Shown here: one piece after another, positions 27,101-34,420 of the stretch | How positions within the stretch are numbered: position 1 is the stretch's first letter | Layout of the letters: the number at the start of each line of letters is the position of its first letter | Assembly (NCBI RefSeq): GCF_050908995.1 | Contig: NC_135118.1 | Span: 13,525,501-13,589,500, forward strand | Direction of reading: 5' to 3' | DNA: 64,000 nt | DNA from: Andrena cerasifolii | Taxonomy: Eukaryota > Arthropoda > Insecta > Hymenoptera > Andrenidae | Position numbers and translations under genes: made by a program | The notes under the pieces: generated by a model | What the model was told of the DNA's origin: nothing | The model's database searches: none | What the model saw: the letters and a program-made list of their open reading frames with translations, nothing else

Positions 27101-30100
27101 AAATAGCACGATCGGAACGAAATTAAGTGGCCACCGAGAATCATCCCTATCTGAACACCCACCCGCCATACCGTTTCCCCGTCTCGCCCCTCGAACGGAA
27201 ACACGAATTCCACCGCGTGGGATAGATTCTAACAAGGGATGATCCCGAGCCTGAAAATTCGAAAATTTTGAAACTTTGTGGAAATGTAGGGGATTTCCTC
27301 CTGATTACAACGCAATTTTCGTTTGCTTCCCAAATTCACTAGAAGGGGGTGAAATTAACCCCTGAAAATTCGGCTATTTTCGGATTTTGTGTTATAACTC
27401 CCGAAGTGTAAGAGATAGAAAAAAAGTTTCAAGACAAAAGTTACTTCTTTTAATTAGATCTATCATTTGGTAAAAAAAATATATTTTACAGTTCACGAGT
27501 TATAACACAAAATCGGTAAATAACCGGATTTTCAGGGGGCAATTACACCCCTTTAGAGTGAATTTGGGCAGCAAACAAAAATTGCGTGATAATCGGGAGA
27601 AAATTCCCTACATATTCACGAAGTTTCAGAATTGTTTAAATTTCCGGGTTCCGGATGTTCCCTTGTAAGAAGGTGTATACACCGAGAGAACAGGGGTTAT
27701 ATGCAGAATAAAATCAAATTTGAAATCGTGCCAAGGCCACTGACTATCGACCTACTGGGCGAAGGTGTGCTTACACTCGTGCGCTCGGGGGTTGGTTGGC
27801 TTAAAATTCCACAACTTCTTCACTGGTATCAATCTCAACGTAATGATCTGCTAGTACGTTCTCAAGGCTTCATACTTTCAGACACTGAATGCCAAAAATC
27901 GAAACTGTGCAAGTTTCTTGAAATTGTCCAAGCGTATGTTTAGTGCTGGACGCTATTTTTTGCCGATCGGTCACGCGAAAAATTGAACGAAATTTCTGTT
28001 TTAAATTATCAATTATTAATTAGAAGAAGGTAGCGTGTTGGTTCAAATTTAAGAATCAGTAAACCAGTGACTATTCAAAGCGACAAGCGTTATCGTCAAA
28101 AAATGTGTCGCAACAAATTTGCCCTCGTTATAAGTTTTCTAAACTTGTATGTAAATTTTGTGCATTCAAATTGTTTTCTCTGTCTTATTTACTTGTTTCA
28201 AGATTTTTAAGAATATTCTATATGCCTTCTCTTGGGCATTTATGTTCCAGTTAATGTATACATAATCATATATCCGGCAGAAAATAGTGTCGACCGTAAT
28301 AACCCCTCGAGAGGCCACTTGATTCTCTCCCAATTGTAACAATTCTTCATCCCCCGTCCATCCCAGACCCTCCGTTCGTTTTGTATCTGTTTTTTCCCCA
28401 ATCACCTTACTGATTCTTCACTTGTACCCGTGCACACCATCCTGTGTACATATGCGTACTAGTTTTAGAGAAAAAAAAAATGCACATCACGCGCGTGTGG
28501 CACCCCTCGCTAGTAGCTCACATACATGTCGTAGTACCATAGTTCATGCCCGGTGAGTACATTTTGTTCTTAACTTCACCAACGATACACGTCGGTCCGA
28601 TATCGAATCCCCCTCACTTCCCACAGTGCGCGTGTCGTTGGACAGAAAACTGCCTAGCCTCTTCTCCTGGAGAAATTGGCGAAAATCGCGAAGCTACATT
28701 CTATATCGGACACGAACGATGCATCCACATATGTAGTTTCCCCACGCTTCCATTGCACGCCTGCGTTTGCAACGTCTGTACGTATTGCTTGCTTCGCTTT
28801 CGTTCTATTAACAACGCTGCTAACAAATTACTCGACCTTGCGTTCGTATAATCTTCAAGAGGGTATCTATAGAACTGAAAGTTTTGTTTCGCACTGGCAA
28901 ATAGGCGAGAGGGATAACGAACAACGTAGTGATACATTTGTCGCACTAAAATCGATGGGTAATATTAATGGCCGGTAATAAATAACTGCTCGTACGTATT
29001 TGTGGAATAATAATAAACAAGCTTGACGTGTATCTAGTAATAATACTAAATCCAGTGTCTAACATGGCGGAAGAATTGCCGCGTTTCATTTACATAACTT
29101 ACAGACACCCTTTCTAGAGCCTGTATATGTACTCTTCGATTAATCGTTAGTTGATTGAAAGTAACGGAGGCGAGAGTCACGACTGCGGAACGGTGGAATG
29201 CAAACACGGGTAATTATTCGTCTTTTTGTTTCAGACAACACTTTGTTGGCGATAGACTCGGTGCCCCCTCATGGAATCGCGCAGCCACCGCCGTACATTT
29301 CGCCCCCCAAGCCGGAAGACTGTCAGAAGGATCGCAAGATCCAGGAGATACTGAAGGACTCTCAGGCGACTGAGAAGATAAAGGCGCAGTGCGAAAATGA
29401 GCAGAAGTATGGACCGCAGGGGCTTCATCCGCAGAACATTTGCGCCCATGATCCCCGGCAGAATCTTTGCAACAACAATAATCGATTCATCGAGCAGAAC
29501 AAAGTGCCCAGCTATAATGAATGCCAGCGTGCTTGCGACCAGCGTCGCATCGTGCACATGCACAACGCGAGAAACCAGCAGTACTACGGGCCAGGGAAGG
29601 ATAACAGCCAGCAATTTTATACGCTGCCATCCAGAAGGCCTCAGAGGGACGTCGAGCCACCCCGTAGCGTCACGCCAGACATTACGAGGGGCCTTGGACG
29701 CGGCTCCCTGAGTGCTATGCACATGCTTGCGAGACAGGGCCAGAGACCAATCACGGAGCAGGATTGCAATCGGTTTGGCTCTCAGGTAGACTTGAACCAG
29801 AGGAATTCGGAGAGATTCGAGACGGAGAACAGGCTAATGAAGAACCATCAACAGCCGCCGATTGTGGATGTCAGAAACAGGTGAATATAGAAGTTCTTCT
29901 AGAGATAAGGGAGTATTACGGAGGAAGGGGCAAGCTTGATTTACAAGGGGAGGAGAAGGTGGTAGATATCGATTTTGATGAGCCTTAGCACGACGGATCT
30001 ATATCGAAAATAAGTAAACAGGTGTCCGGGCGTTTAAGCCAATAGGACTTTATAATAGAGATATTTACATGGAAATTATTAAAAATTTCATAGTGGACGT

Positions 30101-32965
30101 GGGGTTTTAATGGGTAAAAATCCCACGCTACCCTGGCACCCCGGGGGATTCCCCTCTGGAGGCGTTGGGGTGCTTTTTGAAGATTTGCAAACGTTAAAAA
30201 AAAATTTATAAAATTTTTTTTATAAATTTTTAAGTCTATTGGCTTAAACGCTCGGACACCTATTTACTTATTTTTTCGACATAGATCCATCGTGCCAAGG
30301 CTCATCAAAATCGATGTATACCAAACCTTATTAGTATCCTCCCCTTGTTAGTAATAAGATTGTTCAGATGTTGGAACTGAATTTAATATTCTTTGATTAT
30401 GTCTTACTATGGTTTGATAGCCAACAGTACATTTTTACATTGATGGACGTTATTGTATGTGAACACGTTTGCTGTGGGTTTCATATTTAATTATCGCAAT
30501 CAGAATTAGTTTTGATGGGCGCAGAAAAAATTTCCATAAGAGAAGGAATGATTTATGTCGACTCTACTTATTGTTAGTAGAACGTTCAAGTGGTAGAGTA
30601 TTCAGATATGTAGTGTAACATTGAGACAGAAAAATTGATCGAACATAGAATATTTCAGCAAGGTGTTAAAATAGATGAAAGTTCATACTGAAATCATCGA
30701 AGATCCAATGTGTTATAGAGATATTCCAAGTTCCATCCCCTCAGGTAATGAGAGTTCAGAGTTTCCAGTTATTACGAATACATATTATTTCAGTAGACGT
30801 TCCGTTGAATAAACGTTCTTATTACTCAATCGAATGAGAACATACAGGGTGATTTGAAACGCCTGTAAAAAATTGACAGATTGTGTGGTAGGTCCTTTTG
30901 AAGAAAAAGTGTTACACAAATGCAGGTCTTATTCTCAATACTTACATCAGTGTTTCCCAACCTTTTTGAGTCGCGATCCTCTTTTATAACGTTTAAATAA
31001 CCTGGTACCCCCTCCCACATAAGGCAAGGTAAATTTAATAAGGTAAAGAAAACACATTAAAAATGAGTATTTCACAATATAATTCTAACTTAATAATATT
31101 AAAAAAGAAGCTCAAAAACCGTGGCACCCCCTCAGAAGACACTTCCTGACCCCCAAGTTGTGAATCACTAACTTACATAATAAAAAGGATTTAAAATTCT
31201 ACTCATCTCATAGTAAAATCACAACAGAAGAATATGAAACATCACTTATTTACAGTTCAGTTTTACAAAAAATCCTAAAGCTGTGTTCCTTGAGCTTCAA
31301 CATTGGTACAATACATTATTCATATAAATTTCACTTTGAGAATATGCTGTATGTTCCTACAACGCTTTTTGCTCAGAATAACCTTGAAAACAATCCGCCA
31401 AAGTCTTTTAAACCCGCCTGAAATCATTCTGCACATTAAAACAGTTGTTTTGAAACGATAAACAACTGCCACACGAATGTCGTTCTAAATGTTCCATTTC
31501 CTTCATCTAGATTCGCAACACCATTAGGCCTGACAGCGCTTGGCTATCGATTTTTCGCGTCCTCGCCTGTTAGTGATCCCGTTATGAAGTCTCCTAGTGC
31601 TGATGCTCTAAAGCACAATCCAATTTCCCCGATCGGGCACAGCTATGGCAATAGTTTCAAGCCGTCCACACCGGCCGGACGTACTATGCCAACTGTTGCC
31701 GAACGTTTGGCTCTGACTGCCAGCAACAACTGCCCGTCACCGATGTCCAATTCCGGAAGAAGCACACCCGTCCAGACTTCGTCGGGGAGGAGCACCCCGA
31801 CGAATCTCATCCTTTCTCCAACCAAGAGCACAATGTCCAACGAGGAGCTGTTCGCTGCCATCCATAAATCGAAGAAAAGACTGAATATCAAGGACGACAG
31901 CGAAAACCTGTCTCCGTACGGTTCAACCACCTCGCTGGCGAAAATGTCGCCCGGTAGCAGGCATAGTTGGAGCTCGGAGCAACAGAAACCTCCAATAGTA
32001 CGTACAAAAATGTGCTCCGTGATTCCTTCGAATGTTTCTTCTTCTTTTTCTCAATTTCGTTTGTAACTTTACTTTAATTCCAGGTGGCGCCGAACGTTCA
32101 ATCGCCGTCGCCAGCGACGTCGCGATTGGACTTCAAGCGTCTGCTGCTGCAGCAGAGCGTGAAGACTGGCCCGGCCAGGCTCTCAGCCGCGGAGCAGTTG
32201 AAATTGTCCCGCCAGCAGTGTCAGCAGCAACCAGCATCGCCGACCATCCAGCAAACGACACCCTTAGCCAAAGTTCTAAGCCCGCGGTCAGTGTGGAGGT
32301 TTCAGACACCACGGACGGATGTTCTGTCGTCCACGATCATCGAGGACACAGCGGCGGAGGAGAAGGCCATGAAACCTTCACCTGAGAACACGTCCCCTAT
32401 ATCAAGACTGAACGCCAGGAGGCAGTTGGACCTCTGCAGCGATCTCCCGAATTACTCGAGCGTCGTCGACCTAGGGACTAGGCCCTCGGACGCGTGCAAC
32501 GACAGGTTATCGGGCAACGTGGCAGCTGTCGATTCGAGGTACGCTAAAGAGGCTGAAGCGTTAATCAGAAACGTTCACGCGCGAGAGCTGGCCACGAGGA
32601 ACAGCGTGGCGACTGCTGGCGACAATCGCCTGCAGACTGGTAGCCCTCAAAGTACATCGGTCGCTCAGGCTGTTTTGGACCCCTATTCGCAGTGCAACAT
32701 CGGCCTCCCAGCAATGCAGTATTCGTCGAGCTGCTCGCAGCTCACGCCTACGTGCCAGCAAGCGATAAACGCTTTCGAGTCGAGGAGGATCAGCAATCAG
32801 CTGGCCAGGGCGCAGTTCCTGGCTAGCACGCCGGCGAGTACCAATCAGGGCCACAATACTTACGTGAGGCAGATACTCAGAGCGAGATCAGTCTCCCCTC
32901 AGAACCCTGCGACGCAGAATGTCACGCGCAGCCCTAGCGCCCCCACGCTGGAAACTGCGCTGTGA
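5933..32965 (+). CDS. gukh: Guk-holder / Nance-Horan syndrome (NHS) family protein, 5' end missing
   Basis: Ten exons join in phase: 5933-6183, 12760-12926, 13426-13626, 13787-14350, 15270-15717, 15967-16801, 17066-18391 (or 17356), 29235-29880, 31511-31997, 32084-32965. The joined reading frame is 5807 nt (two leading bases complete an unseen codon) giving 1934 aa plus stop, or 1589 aa with the short form of exon 7. NHS-family hallmarks are a TRP...L...LRRDG block, an LPSPEEQVQ block running into RRSLL and then GKRRNTIAGT, the DTEGYYTS motif, and the C-terminal blocks EELFAAIHKSKKRL and RLDFKRLLLQ. The N-terminal WAVE-homology domain is not in the window. From the family: NHS proteins act on actin remodelling and cell morphology, and Drosophila Guk-holder binds the guanylate-kinase domain of Discs large at synapses. 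Most of the chain is Ser/Pro-rich and probably disordered. Orthology to gukh is inferred from the motifs. Confidence 0.85.
7805..8366. mobile_element. Palindromic MITE, family T1 copy 1, TTA target duplication
   Basis: The ends are CAAGGGGAGGACACCATG and its exact inverted copy, flanked by TTA at 7802-7804 and 8367-8369. The arms stay complementary almost to an A/T-rich centre near 8058-8115 (AAAAAATTATAAAAAAA tracts). A second copy is at 29944-30347. The 3-bp TTA duplication fits PIF/Harbinger- or CACTA-related elements, but no transposase is present, so the superfamily is uncertain. Confidence 0.82.
8368..8562 (-). repeat. Interspersed repeat family R, copy 1 (reverse orientation)
   Basis: It reads TATATAAAGCAGAAAGTG, then TTTGTCTGTCGCCTAAAAA, CTAATCCAGATGAATCTGAC, an A-rich/T-rich stretch, and AAATTTCGGGCG. 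The same blocks appear reverse-complemented at 51316-51475 and 60427-60631. It abuts the right end of the T1 element. There is no ORF; it could be a SINE-like or non-LTR 3' tail, unproven. Confidence 0.7.
11176..11614. mobile_element. piggyBac-like MITE with TTAA flanks
   Basis: Terminal inverted repeats TTAACCCTTCGTTGACAC at 11176 and the exact reverse complement ending at 11614. TTAA followed by CCC is the signature of piggyBac termini and target site. The interior is AT-rich and non-coding. It is related in style to the TTAACACTTTGA elements at 26144 and 52446. Confidence 0.8.
12299..12342. repeat. Perfect 16-bp hairpin with 12-nt loop
   Basis: TTCGCGTCTGCATGCC (12299-12314) is followed by GGCATGCAGACGCGAA (12327-12342). 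The arms are fully complementary. The left arm boundary creates a CACGTG E-box. It lies about 420 bp upstream of the second visible gukh exon inside the intron. It could be a remnant of mobile-element ends or a structured RNA. Confidence 0.75.
12760..12926 (+). CDS. gukh: gukh exon 2 of those visible
   Basis: Acceptor CGCCGTTACAG before 12760 and donor GTAAGC at 12927. Frame 0 reads PAAIEDLRRWTSTEALGD, PPDCMSRILG and ends LPSPEEQVQAVAL plus AA. The acidic LP.PEE block is a conserved NHS-family element that directly precedes the RRSLL block of the next exon. The other open frame through this region (139 aa from 12534) is a shadow in the wrong phase. Confidence 0.82.
13167..13240. mobile_element. 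End fragment of a TTAACACTTTGA-type MITE
   Basis: TTTACACTTTGACTCGCGTC followed by TATTTTCACGCCGAGGGTTG resembles the left end of the element at 26144 (ACACTTTGACTGGCGTCGG then TTTTCGCGCCGAGGG). The opposite end is not clear, so this is probably a truncated copy, in the intron before the exon at 13426. Confidence 0.55.
13426..13626 (+). CDS. gukh: gukh exon 3 of those visible: RRSLL / GKRRNTIAGT block
   Basis: Acceptor TTGTGTTGCAG before 13426, donor GTAAGC at 13627. One base completes Lys, then FPAEIVAVDVSGKGFERMS, RRRSLLSG, a basic run RRSRPRRPRGKRRNTIAGT and DQKEIRQAAGG. Vertebrate NHS has the equivalent order: an Asn/Asp-rich strand, RRSL, a basic RRP.K..KRRKTITGI run and QKEL. The basic run could serve as a nuclear-localisation or acidic-membrane contact, which is inference. 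The exon ends with two bases of a Gly codon. Confidence 0.88.
13787..14350 (+). CDS. gukh: gukh exon 4 of those visible: Ser-rich linker
   Basis: Acceptor CATTCGCAG before 13787, donor GTATGG at 14351. It reads ETTGEDAEETLSNIAARAHR, SASTDILGSSKKES, HFNTLKAWGMSRLKLISP and a long low-complexity Ser/Arg/Glu stretch with a run of serines, ending THQP plus AG. The LKAW...RLKLISP block is the most ordered-looking part. GC-rich third positions support coding. The frame remains open past the donor to a stop at 14391. Confidence 0.83.
14405..14410 (+). terminator. Candidate intronic polyadenylation signal
   Basis: AATAAA lies just after an in-frame stop (14391-14393) that would be read if the donor at 14351 were not used. 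This could yield a truncated product, but AATAAA is common by chance in AT-rich introns. Confidence 0.2.
15270..15717 (+). CDS. gukh: gukh exon 5 of those visible: DTEGYYTS motif
   Basis: Acceptor ACACACGTAG before 15270 was chosen over earlier AGs because it alone restores phase with the previous exon (AG+A gives Arg). Donor GTGAGA at 15718. It reads SLSHMRRFKGRD, then VYSCDTEGYYTSFHVDSGLK, and later ENEYELFGRG and MAPPPPERKSSL. The YxxDTEGYYTS.H.DSGL stretch is the clearest NHS-family signature in the window. Confidence 0.88.
15967..16801 (+). CDS. gukh: gukh exon 6 of those visible
   Basis: Acceptor CCCTTCAACAG before 15967, donor GTAGGC at 16802. Phase 0 at the start and one base at the end. 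It reads VHGQNQNGGESPDSGHNTSS, an acidic EFEYSESSDLEGCERIERI block, RIPSMCVITPPGSDD, two YATVQV/YVTIADV strands, and near the end EYVSLSELPKKP, then RVTLDSEGKVVYSSDSLKRR. The DSEGKVVYSSDSLKRRKG segment looks like a conserved short motif. No enzymatic domain is visible. Confidence 0.85.
17066..18391 (+). CDS. gukh: gukh exon 7 of those visible, with two possible donors
   Basis: Acceptor GAAATCCAG before 17066. It starts GPFVREGTSPSPSPLLHRA, then SPERAASPDYVRTP and GAYVNVQDDE. A good donor GTAAGA at 17357 ends the exon in phase 1. The frame stays open for another 345 codons to a second donor GTAACG at 18392, also phase 1; both join correctly to 29235. Without splicing a TGA follows at 18412-18414. 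The extension carries KVKRSESYRMANSPIMFIKR and SEELQEELLKETI and has coding-like composition, so I treat it as an alternative long exon. Confidence 0.78.
18564..18569 (+). terminator. Candidate polyadenylation signal for a read-through short isoform
   Basis: AATAAA lies 150 bp past the TGA at 18412-18414 that ends the unspliced long exon 7 frame. Use of it would give a gukh isoform lacking the C-terminal blocks encoded at 29235-32965. This is inference from position only. Confidence 0.25.
18753..18959. mobile_element. Palindromic hAT-like MITE, family H1 copy 1
   Basis: The left end TAAGAGTGTGAGGCTACCCG and the right end GGGTACCCGCACACCCCTA are inverted copies of a TAGGGGTGTGCGGGTACCCG consensus. 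CCCGAAATTACGGGAC recurs inverted as GTCCCGTAATTTCGGG. Arms meet around a TTTTAGGTTTTGATTTT centre. Copy 2 at 55844-56008 has an exact 8-bp duplication; here the flanks CCGTTCCC and CCGAAATT match poorly. Confidence 0.78.
21613..21785. repeat. Tandem duplication of about 86 bp
   Basis: 21613-21697 and 21698-21785 are adjacent direct copies. Both read AGGGAAAA, ACACGTTT.CACTCCA.TT, ATTCGTTCTCCAACTGAT-like, GCTGCAAA and ATAGT. They have diverged by about a fifth by eye. No function is evident. Confidence 0.65.
21851..22033. mobile_element. TA-flanked MITE (mariner-like), family M1
   Basis: TA then GGGTAAATTCACCAATAAAT at the left, and the inverse of GGGTGGATGTACCAGTAAAT followed by TA at the right. 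A TA target duplication with a GGGT start resembles other TAGGGT elements here at 43621 and 50243. The interior is AT-rich and non-coding. Confidence 0.65.
24831..25560. mobile_element. TTAA-flanked element, family P2 copy 1
   Basis: It starts TTAAAGAGCTGTTCCGGTCT and ends AGACCGGAACCTCCCCTTAA, giving inverted ends with TTAA at both edges. The left part (AAAATAGGTGATCTTTAGGA, then GCAGACGGCACTGGGGAGTC) matches the element that begins at 63796. TTAA at both ends suggests a piggyBac-like origin. No ORF of family interest. Confidence 0.7.
26144..26281. mobile_element. piggyBac-like MITE, family P1
   Basis: TTAACACTTTGACTGGCG at the left and CGCCACTCAGAGTGTTAA at the right form imperfect inverted repeats, each including TTAA. 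The subterminal GGCGTGTTTTCGCGCCGAGG matches the inverse of the right subterminal sequence of the element at 52446. Only 138 bp long, so non-autonomous. Confidence 0.78.
27233..27665. mobile_element. Palindromic MITE with TAA duplication, family T2
   Basis: TAA at 27230-27232 and 27666-27668 flank ends CAAGGGATGATCCCGAGCC and GGGTTCCGGATGTTCCCTTG (inverted, imperfect). The inner arms match better: TTTTGTGTTATAACTC near 27390 is mirrored by GAGTTATAACACAAAAT near 27496. TIR start CAAGG and a TTA/TAA duplication are shared with the elements at 7805, 29944 and 44141. Confidence 0.75.
27669..29234. other. End of gukh intron, nothing recognised
   Basis: AT-rich with short random ORFs on both strands. 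A pyrimidine tract TCTTTTTGTTTCAG directly precedes the exon at 29235. Confidence 0.6.
29235..29880 (+). CDS. gukh: gukh exon 8 of those visible: Gln/Asn/Pro-rich
   Basis: Acceptor TTTTTGTTTCAG before 29235, donor GTGAAT at 29881. It takes one base from exon 7 (either donor) to make Asp, then NTLLAIDSVPPHGIAQPPPY, a Cys-containing KAQCENEQKYG region, NNNNRFIEQNK, YNECQRACDQRR and SVTPDITRGLGRGSLSAMHM. It ends with AG of an Arg codon. Several cysteines (about eight) are unusual for this otherwise disordered protein. No known domain recognised. Confidence 0.82.
29944..30347. mobile_element. Palindromic MITE, family T1 copy 2, right arm deleted
   Basis: TTA flanks at 29941-29943 and 30348-30350. 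Ends are CAAGGGGAGGA and TCCTCCCCTTG. The left arm parallels 7805-8050 closely (GGAAATTATTAAAAATTTCA, CGTGGGGTTTTAATGGG). The right arm lacks about 150 bp present in copy 1, so the palindrome is asymmetric. It starts 64 bp after a gukh exon. Confidence 0.82.
30948..31170. mobile_element. hAT-like MITE with exact 8-bp target duplication
   Basis: ACTTACAT occurs at 30940-30947 and 31171-31178. The element starts CAGTGTTTCCCAACCTTTTT followed by GAGTCGCGATCC, and ends GTTGTGAATCACTA. CAGTG..TC.CAACC ends and an 8-bp duplication are typical of hAT (Charlie/SPIN-type) non-autonomous elements. Located in the gukh intron 29881-31510. Confidence 0.88.
31511..31997 (+). CDS. gukh: gukh exon 9 of those visible: C-terminal conserved block
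   Basis: Acceptor CCTTCATCTAG before 31511, donor GTACGT at 31998. Phase: AG+A gives Arg, then FATPLGLTALGYRFFASSP, SPIGHSYGNSFKPSTPAGRT, repeated SGRSTP units, and MSNEELFAAIHKSKKRLNIK, ending HSWSSEQQKPPI in phase 0. The EELFAAIHKSKKRL helix is a conserved NHS/NHSL C-terminal motif. An ORF shadow in the same frame begins at an internal ATG (31584). Confidence 0.88.
32084..32965 (+). CDS. gukh: gukh last exon: RLDFKRLLLQ block and stop
   Basis: Acceptor TTTAATTCCAG before 32084; phase 0. It reads VAPNVQSPSPATSRLDFKRL, LLQQSVKTGPARLSAAEQLK, then a Gln-rich stretch, an AKEAEALIRNVHARELATR helix and a C-terminal SLSPxN-like region ending SPSAPTLETAL, with TGA at 32963-32965. The DFK.LLL element with following LSAAEQLK is shared by NHS-family C-termini. 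The end of the protein shows no PDZ-binding consensus. Confidence 0.88.
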   Translation: MAPNVQSPSPATSRLDFKRLLLQQSVKTGPARLSAAEQLKLSRQQCQQQPASPTIQQTTPLAKVLSPRSVWRFQTPRTDVLSSTIIEDTAAEEKAMKPSPENTSPISRLNARRQLDLCSDLPNYSSVVDLGTRPSDACNDRLSGNVAAVDSRYAKEAEALIRNVHARELATRNSVATAGDNRLQTGSPQSTSVAQAVLDPYSQCNIGLPAMQYSSSCSQLTPTCQQAINAFESRRISNQLARAQFLASTPASTNQGHNTYVRQILRARSVSPQNPATQNVTRSPSAPTLETAL

Positions 32966-33621
32966 TGGTGGCGCGCGGCATCGGCGAGGGTGGGCAACGT
33001 GGGACGTTGAGAACCAAAATGAACTATGTAACTCCTTCATCGCTTGCATCTTTCAAAAGCTTAATGATCTATATAACGTCACGAATTGTGGAGATCGAGT
33101 TGTTGGTACAGATTTGTTAAATTTTTAGCTATTTTTTTTTTACAGAGTTTTATGTAGCTGGTTCTCGATGGCTTTTATTTAACAGGGAGCGCGACTGTTG
33201 CAGCAGGTAAAATTGAAGCAAATAGCCTAGAAACGGTTGAATAATTGTACATTCAGTGACCGTGAGTCGTTTTAACCGGAAATCTGATTTATTGAATCGT
33301 CTACGGCTTCGCGGAGTTCAAGGGGACAATAATATTTTAATTCCTGCTGTTTCGTGATGACGGAGAAATTAGTATTACACAGTATTGGATTACTTTTCCG
33401 CCATGAAAGTAATAATTTTAGAGCGAAGAGTGTCGTGTAATCGGGAGGAACGAGTTGTATCGTTGGGACTCGTTTGAAATTGCAGCGTGTTGTACAGCTC
33501 AAGCCGAAGATTCTCGTAACGCGTATACGCATGCAGATTATACTTTGTTAATATATACAATGTGAATTCACCGAGAGCAATAAGTCACAATACAAAACAG
33601 TCCACTCGTTAATCTAGACAG

Positions 33622-33624
<3 letters not shown>

Positions 33625-33652
<28 letters not shown>
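33625..33652. repeat. (TA)14 microsatellite
   Basis: Fourteen uninterrupted TA units in the probable gukh 3'UTR. Confidence 0.9.
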
Positions 33653-33659
<7 letters not shown>

Positions 33660-34253
33660 TTTATGCTGTATTGACTTGTGGTGAAAAAGATTTAATACAA
33701 AGTGAAGGGAAAAATATTGAAATAATGGCTAGCGTAAGCGTTTGTACATGAACGAATCAATATTTAAAACGATAACTCACAATATCCATACACCTTAATA
33801 TTCAAACGTACGCATAATTATTACTGGCGTTCATTTTCTTCTATAAATGAACATGTACTGTAAGTGCTGCCGCTTTTTGGAAGAAGGGTGGCACTAAAGA
33901 TTCATAATCACTGGTTCCTTAATGAAACTTATCGTTAAGATATTAATTTGTTCTTCATTCGTTGTAAGAAAGAAGAGAAGAAGAAACACCAGAAATCTCT
34001 GAGAACTGTACTGTAAATAACGCATAATGTAATTACAAATGCATTCTGCTTAAAATTCGATCGCTTGCTTGTCTAGTCCGGGTAGCTTAGTATCCACAAT
34101 TTCGAGTTTCTCGCGAACAATGTCCATATTACTGGAAAACTACGTAACGAGCGTGTAATTGTATTATTACGAGACGGCGTATAATAGAACGTAAGCTTTA
34201 CGATTACTGGGTGGTGAATAGTAATATATTCGAAGAAGACTAATGCGTCGAGT

Positions 34254-34420
34254 AATAAACAGAGTTGCCTTAATTAAATTATTTTAAGTTATGCCGCGAC
34301 GATCGATCGTGTTTTCGGAAATTAACCGCGCCCCCGCGTACGCGGGCGCCTAACGACGAATTTACGGACGATAACGTTAGATTTTAAGCTGAAAATGTTT
34401 TGTACTTTGCTCAGAATAAA
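34254..34420 (+). terminator. gukh: Candidate gukh polyadenylation signals
   Basis: AATAAA at 34254-34259 and again at 34415-34420. The second is followed within 30 nt by a GT-containing stretch (CACTGTTCGT). Either would give a 3'UTR of about 1.3-1.45 kb. Position-based inference. Confidence 0.4.

Larger units (their letters stand above)
18392..29234. other. gukh intron (10.8 kb) with transposon remnants
   Basis: No exon was recognised. It contains elements at 18753, 21851, 24831, 26144 and 27233 and a tandem duplication at 21613. The stretch 19260-21270 is richer in GC than its surroundings and gives random ORFs on both strands; a regulatory or conserved non-coding role is possible but unproven. 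22040-24600 is AT-rich with nothing recognisable. Confidence 0.65.
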
